Shown here piece after piece: positions 6,906-12,648 of a stretch of 12,648 nt of DNA (position 1 is the first letter of the stretch; each line of letters begins with the position of its first letter). The translations under genes were made by a program, and so were the position numbers. Origin of the DNA: Dehalococcoidia bacterium (lineage in GTDB: Bacteria > Chloroflexota > Dehalococcoidia > Dehalococcoidales > Fen-1064); assembly GCA_030691775.1 (NCBI GenBank), contig JAUYDN010000126.1, forward strand, positions 1 to 12,648. The letters are read 5' to 3'. Under the pieces are notes generated by a model. It had not been told where the DNA came from and ran no database searches. It worked only from the letters and a program-made list of their open reading frames with translations.

Positions 6906-7039
6906 AGGGGATGAGGCACTATTTAAGAACTGGCATCTGTCCTCAAAATTGTAAAGATGTTATTGAGACACTACACTAGCACGTACACCGGAAATGAAAA
7001 CGGCACAGTTCTAAGCCACAAAGCAGAGGAGGAAAGAGC

Positions 7040-9502
7040 GTGAGTCAGTCGCCTTCAACAAACCAGGGTATGCTCTCACCGTACCGGGTGCTGGACCTCA
7101 CGGATGAAAAGGCATGGCTGTGCGGTAAACTCCTCGGCGACCTGGGTGCGGATGTTATCAAGGTTGAACCGCCCGCCGGCGACCCGGGTCGTAAGACGGG
7201 TCCTTTCTACGGTAACTCCCGGGAGCCGGAGAAGAGCCTGTTATGGTGGGCATATAACAACAGCAAACGTGGTATCACCCTCGACCTGGAATCAGAGCAG
7301 GGGCGGAACACTTTCCTGCAACTCGTCTCGGGGGCGGATTTCCTGCTCGAGTCCTTTGCGCCTGGCTATCTTGAAAAGCTGGGGCTGGGTTACACCCGGC
7401 TCGAAGCGGTTAATCCCGGTCTTATCCTGGTCTCGGTTACTCCCTTCGGGCAGACCGGTCCCTACAGGGACTATAAAGGACCGGATATCGTTGGCTGGGC
7501 GATGGGTGGCTATATGTATGTGTTCGGTGACCCGGACCGTCCGCCTCTCCGTATCGGTAATACAGCGCAAGCGCACCTCCACGCGGCTTCAGAGGCGGCA
7601 GTCGGGGCGCTGGTTGCCCTGCAATACCGGGCGATAACCGGCAAAGGTCAACACGTTGATGTTTCCATCCAGGAAGCGGTCGCCCGGCTGGATATGACCA
7701 CCAAGTATGATATGCTCGGCATTCCTTTGAAACGCGGCGAGTGGCTGAACCTCCGTAACGTTCCCATCACCTACATCTGGCACTGCAAAGACGGGCACGT
7801 AATCTGGGTCTACGCCTACGGTCCCGCGGCTGAGCTCGGGGTCAAACCGTTCGTACAGTGGGTGGAAGAGGATGGGCTCCGGGACACTGTCATCAGCACG
7901 ACGGATTGGGTGGGGCTGGGTGTAGTCACGGACGAGGACTTCGACAGGCTGGAGAAGCTGGCGGAAGCGGTCAAAGAACCTACCGTCCGGTTCTTTATGA
8001 AACATACCAAGGCAGAGCTATTCGAGGGCGCCGTGAAGCGCAACCTGATGTTATACCCGGTTGCCAGCGCGGTGGACATCCTCAAAGACCCGCACCTGCT
8101 TGAGAGAAAGTCCTGGGTAGAGATAAACCATCCGGAAATAGGTAAGACTATCCGGTATCCGGGACCGGTTTTCCGCTCTACTGAGGCTGAACCGGTGACT
8201 CTGCGCAGGGCGCCGCTCATCGGGCAACACAACCGGGAGGTGCTCAATGAAAAACGGCCGGTTGTATCCACACGCGCTACCGGAAAACCAACACGATTAC
8301 CGCTTGAGGGCATCAAGATTGCCGATTTCTGCTGGGCGTACGTTGGACCTATCACCACCAAGCTATTGGCGGACTTCGGCGCCGAGGTCATTAAAATCGA
8401 AGGCAGGACACGCCCGGACGTGGAACGCGCCGCCGTGCCGCCGTTTAAAGACAACATCCCCGGTTTCAATCGCGACGGTCATTTCAATGAGGTCAATACC
8501 TCCAAGATGAGCCTGGCTGTAAACCTGGCAAAGCCGAAGGGAACAGAACTCGTGAAGAAACTCGCGGCCTGGGCGGATATCGTCATCGATAACTTCGCGG
8601 GCGGTGCAATGCAGAGGATGGGACTCGGGTATGATGTTCTGCGGCAAATCAACCCCCGCGTCATCATGATGAGTTCGGCGATGATGGGGCAATCCGGACC
8701 TTACCTGAAACTCCGCGGGTTCGGCCAGCACCTGACTGCCCTGACAGGGTTCAACCAGATTACAGGATATGAAGACCGCGGTCCGGCATTTTTAGGGTAT
8801 TACACCGATTTTATTTCACCGCACATCAATCAGATGGCGTTGCTGGGGGCGCTCGAATACCGGCGGCGCACGGGCAAAGGTATGTATATCGATGCCGCCC
8901 AGATTGAAAGCTGTATGCATTTTCTCACCCCGGTGTTGCTTGATTATGCGGTTAACGGTACAATCGCGTCGCCGATGGGGAACCGCCACCGGGAAGCGGC
9001 GCCGCACGGGGCTTACCGCTGTAAAGGCAACGACCGCTGGTGCGTTATCGCTGTTTTTTCTGATGAAGAATGGAAAAGCTTCTGCCGTGTTTCCGAACAT
9101 CCGGAACTGGCTAACGATTCACGTTTCCGCATACTGGCAATCCGGAAACAGAACGAGGACGAGCTGGACAGCCTGGTCGAGCGATGGACGCTGACCTGTA
9201 CGCCGGAAGAGGTGATGAATCTCCTCCAGAAGGCGGGTGTGCCGGCCGGAATCATTCAGGATTCGGTTGACCTTTACGAACGGGACCCGCAGATGAAGCA
9301 CCGCAATTTCTACCAGGTGCTCGACCATCCGGAGGTAGGTAAGCACCGCGCTGTAGCGCCCGCTTTCCGCATGTCGAAAACGAACTTCGAAGTCAGGCGG
9401 GCTCCTCTTCTCGGCGAACACAACGAGTATGTGATGAAAAATATCCTGCACGTTCCGGACGATGAAATCGCCGAGCTTATCGTCGAGGGGGTACTGGAAT
9501 AA
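7040..9502 (+). CDS. Fused double family III CoA-transferase (CaiB/BaiF-type, two tandem domains)
   Basis: Family III enzymes move CoA between carboxylic acids in the cytoplasm. This 820-residue protein carries two complete copies, about residues 11-400 and 419-812, joined by a short linker rich in basic and small residues. Each copy opens with the family signature (VLDL...LLGDLGADVIKVEPP at 17-45; IADF...LLADFGAEVIKIE at 427-454) and closes with an RRAPLIGQHN or RRAPLLGEHN motif. Usual members are about 400 residues and act as intertwined homodimers, so the fusion may supply both halves in one chain. In formyl-CoA transferase the nucleophile is Asp169; my eye alignment puts Glu212 (HVDVSIQEA) and Glu623 (YIDAAQIES) there, with Asp207 and Asp618 nearby. 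The GTG start is supported by AGGAGG at 7027-7032, 7 bases upstream. The next gene starts 1 base after its stop, suggesting co-expression with the corrinoid activator. The CoA substrate is unknown. Confidence 0.9.
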   Translation: MSQSPSTNQGMLSPYRVLDLTDEKAWLCGKLLGDLGADVIKVEPPAGDPGRKTGPFYGNSREPEKSLLWWAYNNSKRGITLDLESEQGRNTFLQLVSGADFLLESFAPGYLEKLGLGYTRLEAVNPGLILVSVTPFGQTGPYRDYKGPDIVGWAMGGYMYVFGDPDRPPLRIGNTAQAHLHAASEAAVGALVALQYRAITGKGQHVDVSIQEAVARLDMTTKYDMLGIPLKRGEWLNLRNVPITYIWHCKDGHVIWVYAYGPAAELGVKPFVQWVEEDGLRDTVISTTDWVGLGVVTDEDFDRLEKLAEAVKEPTVRFFMKHTKAELFEGAVKRNLMLYPVASAVDILKDPHLLERKSWVEINHPEIGKTIRYPGPVFRSTEAEPVTLRRAPLIGQHNREVLNEKRPVVSTRATGKPTRLPLEGIKIADFCWAYVGPITTKLLADFGAEVIKIEGRTRPDVERAAVPPFKDNIPGFNRDGHFNEVNTSKMSLAVNLAKPKGTELVKKLAAWADIVIDNFAGGAMQRMGLGYDVLRQINPRVIMMSSAMMGQSGPYLKLRGFGQHLTALTGFNQITGYEDRGPAFLGYYTDFISPHINQMALLGALEYRRRTGKGMYIDAAQIESCMHFLTPVLLDYAVNGTIASPMGNRHREAAPHGAYRCKGNDRWCVIAVFSDEEWKSFCRVSEHPELANDSRFRILAIRKQNEDELDSLVERWTLTCTPEEVMNLLQKAGVPAGIIQDSVDLYERDPQMKHRNFYQVLDHPEVGKHRAVAPAFRMSKTNFEVRRAPLLGEHNEYVMKNILHVPDDEIAELIVEGVLE

Positions 9503-9503
9503 C

Positions 9504-11366
9504 ATGCCTGTGAGGAGCGAGGCGGAGAGTTACACCATTGAATTTCAGCCAGTAGGTATTCACGGGCATTGCCCTGCCGGTAAATCATTATTGGACTGCG
9601 CGCGCCAGCTTGGTGTTGGCATTAATAGTGTTTGCGGCGGCGCTGGGACCTGCGGCAATTGCCGTGTACGGGTGCTCAATGGGCACGTCTCACCGGTTAC
9701 AACGCAAGAGCATGGGTATCTCTCTCCCTCCGACCTCAAGAACGGCTGGCGACTCGCGTGTCAGACTTATCCGGCTGGTAATATCAAGATAGAAATCCCA
9801 CCGGAATCTCTCTCCGCGCCACAGCGCACACAGGTGGAAGGACTCCATGTGGAGGTGCGCCCGGACCCGGTGGTGGACTCATACCGCGTGAGTATGACGC
9901 CACCTTCCCTCACCGATATGCTCGGCGATGCGGACAGGGTTGTGCAGACACTGAACAAGCAACTGGTCAAGCCCTGCACGCTGGTCGATTTCACCGTCTT
10001 GCGCCAGCTTTCCATGCGAGTGCGGGAGCTCGGTTGGGAATGCCAGGTGGCGGTGCGAAGTGAAGAACTGATTGCGCTCGACCGGTACCCGTCACGGAGA
10101 GTGGGTCTGGCAGTAGACCTCGGCACCACCAAGATTGCGGCTTACCTGGTGGACCTGGATTCGGGCAAGACCCTGGCAAAACGTGGCGCTACTAACCCCC
10201 AGGTCGGCTTCGGTGACGACATTATCAGCCGCCTGAGTTCCGCGATGAAATCGGCAGATGCCGCACACCAATTACAGGAAACCGTCGTCCGCTCCCTCAA
10301 TTCTATGATTGAAGAAATGTGCCGGGAAACCGGGACTCAGCCGGGGCAAGTCCTCGAAACGGTGCTGGTCGGAAACACCGCCATGCATCACCTGTTCCTC
10401 GGACTGGCAGTAGACCAGCTTTCGCGCTCGCCCTTTGTACCCGCCGTCAGTTCTGCCATCGATGTCAAAGCATCGAATCTCGGTCTCCGTATTACACCGG
10501 GTGGTTACGTGCACCTATTACCGAACATTGCCGGGTTTGTGGGCGCTGACCACGTGGCGGTCCTGGTGGCAACCAAACCGTGGCGGTACCGGAAAGGCGC
10601 TGTTCTCACCATCGATATCGGCACGAATACCGAAGTGTCGCTCTCTCAAGGTGGCAAGATAACCGCTGTATCCTGTGCATCCGGACCTGCTTTTGAAGGC
10701 GGTCATATCCGGCATGGCATGCGGGCAATGCCTGGCGCTATCGAGAGGGTACGAATCTCGGACGGCACCATCCAGTACCAGACCATCGATGGCGCGCCGC
10801 CTATCGGGATTTGCGGGTCGGGGATACTGGACAGCCTCGCGGAGATGTACCGCGCCGGCATTGTCGATGAGCGCGGGCGTATACAGACTTCACACCGGTG
10901 GGTGCGTGACGGCGGCAACGGGCGGGAGTTCGTCCTGGTAGAGGCAAAGGGAGACAACCGTGAAATCGTCATCACCCAGGGGGATGTCCGCGAGCTTCAA
11001 CTCGCGAAAGCGGCGATACGGACGGGCATCCTGGCACTGCTTGAAAATGCTGGTTTACGGGAAGAAGAAATCACGCGCGTTATCGTTGCCGGGGCTTTCG
11101 GCTCGTATATCGATATTGCCAGTGCCATTTCAATCGGGATGTTACCGTCCCTTCCACTGCGACGATACCGGCAGGTGGGGAACGCCGCGGGCACCGGTGC
11201 CCGGCTGGCACTCCTTTCGCGGAAGGAAAGGAAACGGGCGCAGGATATTGCCGCACGGACGCATTACCTGGAGCTTGCGGGTGTACCCGGGTTTACGCAG
11301 ACACTGGCAGAGACCACCCATCTGGGGAAATATCGTATTTCCCGGGGCAAGAAATCGCCTCTTTAG
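9504..11366 (+). CDS. RACo-type reductive activator of corrinoid proteins ([2Fe-2S] plus ASKHA ATPase domain)
   Basis: This protein reduces the inactive Co(II) corrinoid of a partner protein to Co(I), driven by ATP. The N-terminal domain (about 11-100) has a plant-type ferredoxin pattern C44-x5-C50-x2-C53-x32-C86, expected to hold one [2Fe-2S] cluster. A linker (about 105-195) follows, then an actin-like ATPase domain (DUF4445) with phosphate loops DLGTTK (205-210) and IDIGTNTE (370-377), GSGILD (438-443) and VAGAFGSYID (528-537). Lacking a C-terminal 4Fe-4S domain, it is of the RACo/MtoD type rather than the archaeal RamA type. At 620 residues it is normal length. I chose the ATG at 9504, not the in-frame ATG at 9462, which lies inside the preceding gene; 9504 follows that stop by one base and is preceded by GAGGGGG. 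Its partner is probably the corrinoid protein at 1511. Confidence 0.92.
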   Translation: MPVRSEAESYTIEFQPVGIHGHCPAGKSLLDCARQLGVGINSVCGGAGTCGNCRVRVLNGHVSPVTTQEHGYLSPSDLKNGWRLACQTYPAGNIKIEIPPESLSAPQRTQVEGLHVEVRPDPVVDSYRVSMTPPSLTDMLGDADRVVQTLNKQLVKPCTLVDFTVLRQLSMRVRELGWECQVAVRSEELIALDRYPSRRVGLAVDLGTTKIAAYLVDLDSGKTLAKRGATNPQVGFGDDIISRLSSAMKSADAAHQLQETVVRSLNSMIEEMCRETGTQPGQVLETVLVGNTAMHHLFLGLAVDQLSRSPFVPAVSSAIDVKASNLGLRITPGGYVHLLPNIAGFVGADHVAVLVATKPWRYRKGAVLTIDIGTNTEVSLSQGGKITAVSCASGPAFEGGHIRHGMRAMPGAIERVRISDGTIQYQTIDGAPPIGICGSGILDSLAEMYRAGIVDERGRIQTSHRWVRDGGNGREFVLVEAKGDNREIVITQGDVRELQLAKAAIRTGILALLENAGLREEEITRVIVAGAFGSYIDIASAISIGMLPSLPLRRYRQVGNAAGTGARLALLSRKERKRAQDIAARTHYLELAGVPGFTQTLAETTHLGKYRISRGKKSPL

Positions 11367-11408
11367 TCAATACGTTCTTATTGTCAAATCTATTTGAGGT
11401 TCGTGAAT

Positions 11409-12278
11409 ATGGAAACGAGGGTTTCAAGCTCGACTAAAGAGGTCGTTATCAGTTTTAAAGGTGCGACTGTGCTTATCGGCGACCGTATCAACCCTACCGG
11501 GAGAAAGAAGTTAACCGCCGCGTTACAGTCCGGCAACATGGAACTTGTGCGGCAGGACGCGCAGGCACAGGTAAACGCTGGGGCGGATATTCTCGATGTC
11601 AACGCGGGAGCTTCCGGCGTGGATGAGGAAAAAGTTCTGCCTGCGCTCGTCCGGGCGGTGATGGATGCAGTCGATGTCCCGCTTAGCCTGGATAGCAAAA
11701 ACCTTGCCGCGCTCGAAGCCGCGCTGGCAGTCTACAAAGGCAAGGCAATTGTGAATTCCATAAGCGGTGAAGAGCGTTCGTTTGCAGAGGTATTACCGCT
11801 GGTGAAAAAGTATAAAGCCGCTGTCATCGGACTTACGTGCGATGAGAAGGGGATTCCCCCCACAGCGGAACAGCGCCTTGAAATCGCCCGTAAAATAGTC
11901 GAGCGCGCAATGGCGGCGGGCATACCGAAAGAGGATGTGATTATCGATTGCCTGACGATGACGGTGGCAACCGATACCAAAGCGGCTCTGGTGACACTGG
12001 ACGCAATCCGCCTGGTCAGAGAGAAGCTGGGTGTTAATCAAACGCTGGGAGCCAGTAACATCTCGCACGGATTGCCTGACCGGGACGTGCTGAACAGCAC
12101 CTTCCTCGCGCTCGCAATCGAAGCGGGTGTCTCCTGCCCTTATGTGCACGTGGAAAAAGTGCGGCCGTATATCCTGGCAACCGACCTGCTACTGGGGCGG
12201 GACAGGTATGCCCTGAGGTACATCCGCGCATTCCGGCAGAGACAGACGATAAGTCAAAACTCAAATCTCAAAAGTTAA
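11409..12278 (+). CDS. Methyltetrahydrofolate:corrinoid methyltransferase (AcsE/MtvA/MtoA type)
   Basis: This 289-residue pterin-binding TIM-barrel protein is the probable methyltransferase II, linking methyl-corrinoid to methyltetrahydrofolate. It aligns by eye along its length with Moorella AcsE: VLIGDRIN (21-28), AGADILDVNAG (57-67), LSLDSKN (92-98), AIVNSISGE (113-121), AAVIGLTCDEKGIP (137-150), IIDCL (178-182), GASNISHGLPDR (214-225) and a LNSTFLALA helix. The folate and catalytic positions known for AcsE appear kept as Asp95, Asn116, Asp180 and Asn217. Dihydropteroate synthase is less likely given the ASNIS motif and the neighbours. I place the start at the ATG of 11409, with GAGG at 11396-11399; upstream in-frame TTG (11394) and GTG (11403) are less well spaced. 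The stop lies in an A-rich inverted repeat, so the last residues (roughly SQNSNLKS) are probably repeat-derived. It follows the activator by 42 bases. Confidence 0.92.
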   Translation: METRVSSSTKEVVISFKGATVLIGDRINPTGRKKLTAALQSGNMELVRQDAQAQVNAGADILDVNAGASGVDEEKVLPALVRAVMDAVDVPLSLDSKNLAALEAALAVYKGKAIVNSISGEERSFAEVLPLVKKYKAAVIGLTCDEKGIPPTAEQRLEIARKIVERAMAAGIPKEDVIIDCLTMTVATDTKAALVTLDAIRLVREKLGVNQTLGASNISHGLPDRDVLNSTFLALAIEAGVSCPYVHVEKVRPYILATDLLLGRDRYALRYIRAFRQRQTISQNSNLKS

Positions 12279-12352
12279 AATTAAATGTTAGAAGTTAAAA
12301 CTGTGGGGATAGCAGGAAGGGGAAACTTTAAGCTTTGAGCTATGGTTTTGAC
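12253..12352. repeat. Imperfect inverted repeat overlapping the methyltransferase II stop codon
   Basis: The left arm (12253-12279) reads GTCAAAAC, six other bases, CTCAAAAGTTAAA. The reverse complement of the right arm (12326-12352) reads GTCAAAAC, five other bases, CTCAAAGCTTAAA. The arms are about 27 bp and the loop about 46 bases. The A-rich, then T-rich composition differs sharply from the flanking genes. It resembles small A/T-rich inverted repeats scattered between genes in many anaerobe genomes. It could also act as a weak two-way terminator, but no uninterrupted T-run is present. Confidence 0.55.
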
Positions 12353-12368
12353 CTTTGACATTGAAATC

Positions 12369-12374
12369 AGGAGG
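12369..12374 (+). promoter_or_regulatory. Strong ribosome binding site before a non-canonical start
   Basis: AGGAGG is a full Shine-Dalgarno core. Seven bases downstream, in the frame of the hydantoinase-like protein, is ATT (12382), with ACG at 12379. No ATG, GTG or TTG stands at a suitable distance, so this site argues for a rare start codon. Confidence 0.65.
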
Positions 12375-12381
12375 TACTACG

Positions 12382-12648
12382 ATTTTTCTTGGTATTGACA
12401 CCGGCGGCACATATACCGATGCTGTCCTTTTCGATAAGAAACGGGGTGTGGTAGCTACCGCCAAGGCACCCACTACCAGGCACAGGTTATCTATCGGCAT
12501 CGAGGCGGCGGTACGAGCGGTGCTTATCGTGCCCGCTTCCGAGATTGAACTGGTCTCCCTGTCATCTACACTGGCAACCAATGCCATCGTCGAAGGACAG
12601 GGCAGTCCTATCTGTCTTCTGTTGATTGGATACGAGCCGCGTCTGGTT
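12382..12648 (+). CDS. Hydantoinase/oxoprolinase-type protein, N-terminal part (runs off the window)
   Basis: The 89 visible codons encode the start of a HyuA-type hydantoinase/oxoprolinase subunit, an ATP-using family acting on cyclic amides such as N-methylhydantoin or 5-oxoproline; acetone carboxylase subunits are related. The first residues read FLGIDTGGTYTDAVLFD, the family's N-terminal nucleotide-binding motif, followed later by SLSSTLATNAIVEG, a hallmark of Hydant_A_N domains. The 3' end lies outside. The reading frame has no ATG, GTG or TTG at the expected place: ATT at 12382 is 7 bases after AGGAGG. In-frame TTG codons at 12355 and 12361 exist but precede that site. Lying 103 bases after the methyltransferase II gene, it may be co-transcribed, although a repeat intervenes. 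Whether it acts on the methylated substrate or on an unrelated cyclic amide cannot be judged. Confidence 0.85.
   Translation, partial: MFLGIDTGGTYTDAVLFDKKRGVVATAKAPTTRHRLSIGIEAAVRAVLIVPASEIELVSLSSTLATNAIVEGQGSPICLLLIGYEPRLV

Larger units (their letters stand above)
6724..6979. mobile_element. MITE-like non-autonomous element with 32-bp imperfect terminal inverted repeats
   Basis: The left end (6724-6755) begins CTAGTGGAGTGTCTC and continues ATAAC...ACAAT. The reverse complement of the right end (6948-6979) begins CTAGTGTAGTGTCTC and continues ATAAC...ACAAT, so the arms agree over most of 32 bp. Both ends finish at CTAG. The interior has no reading frame of note but is rich in palindromes: TGTGGCGCGCCACA (6767-6780), a 10-bp stem at 6847-6870 and an 11-bp stem at 6880-6905. 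This fits a transposase-free element mobilised in trans. The transposase family is not identifiable, and no clear target duplication beyond CTAG or TA is seen. Confidence 0.6.
6607..7039. other. 433-base intergenic region dividing the two gene blocks
   Basis: No coding sequence is supported here. The first 117 bases are AT-rich and contain AGCGTGAA twice, at 6665-6672 and 6686-6693, 21 bases apart. Positions 6724-6979 are a MITE-like element (separate entry). The last 60 bases lead to the strong ribosome binding site of the CoA-transferase gene. I could not identify a convincing promoter for the second block, nor a classical terminator directly after paralog D. Confidence 0.6.

Noticed and set aside
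9462..9503. Upstream in-frame ATG for the RACo-type gene
   Set aside because: It lies within the coding sequence of the CoA-transferase and adds residues not expected before the ferredoxin domain; ATG 9504 is better placed.

Overview
The window holds a corrinoid-dependent methyl-transfer locus, with all genes on the + strand. Such loci belong to anaerobes that remove methyl groups from small molecules (typically aromatic methyl ethers) and pass them to tetrahydrofolate. All four standard parts are recognisable by sequence: substrate:corrinoid methyltransferases of the uroporphyrinogen-decarboxylase (URO-D) superfamily (four paralogs), one cobalamin-binding corrinoid protein, a methyltetrahydrofolate:corrinoid methyltransferase of the AcsE/MtvA type, and an ATPase-fold, [2Fe-2S]-containing reductive activator of the RACo type. 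This parts list matches the bacterial MtvABC and archaeal MtoABCD O-demethylation systems as I know them. The actual methyl donor cannot be read from the sequence.

Layout. Positions 1-309 are non-coding and repeat-rich. Block 1 (310-6606) is: methyltransferase A, corrinoid protein, methyltransferase B, a repeat-bearing gap, methyltransferase C, a stand-alone protein resembling the MetH activation domain, and methyltransferase D. Most spacings are 1-55 bases, consistent with one operon. A 433-base gap (6607-7039) follows, holding a MITE-like element of about 256 bp and two perfect hairpins. Block 2 (7040 to the end) is: a fused double family III CoA-transferase, the RACo-type activator (1 base later), the AcsE/MtvA-type methyltransferase, and the 5' part of a hydantoinase/oxoprolinase-type gene that runs off the window and appears to use an ATT start codon.

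Inferred flow: one or more of methyltransferases A-D move a methyl group from a substrate to Co(I) on the corrinoid protein. The AcsE/MtvA-type enzyme then moves it to tetrahydrofolate, feeding the methyl branch of the Wood-Ljungdahl pathway. When the cobalt is accidentally oxidised, the RACo-type protein (ATP plus an electron from its iron-sulfur centre), and perhaps the MetH-activation-like protein, restore Co(I). Four methyltransferases around one corrinoid protein suggest several substrates served by a common carrier. The CoA-transferase and hydantoinase genes may process the demethylated product or activate the substrate, but this rests on position only.

Organism: a strict anaerobe is likely. 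The moderate GC content, the many short dispersed palindromic repeats, the URO-D paralog expansion and the CoA-transferase and hydantoinase company remind me of Dehalococcoidia (Chloroflexota) or similar subsurface bacteria. This is an impression; Bacillota acetogens or Desulfobacterota are not excluded. No tRNA, rRNA, CRISPR array or complete transposase was seen.
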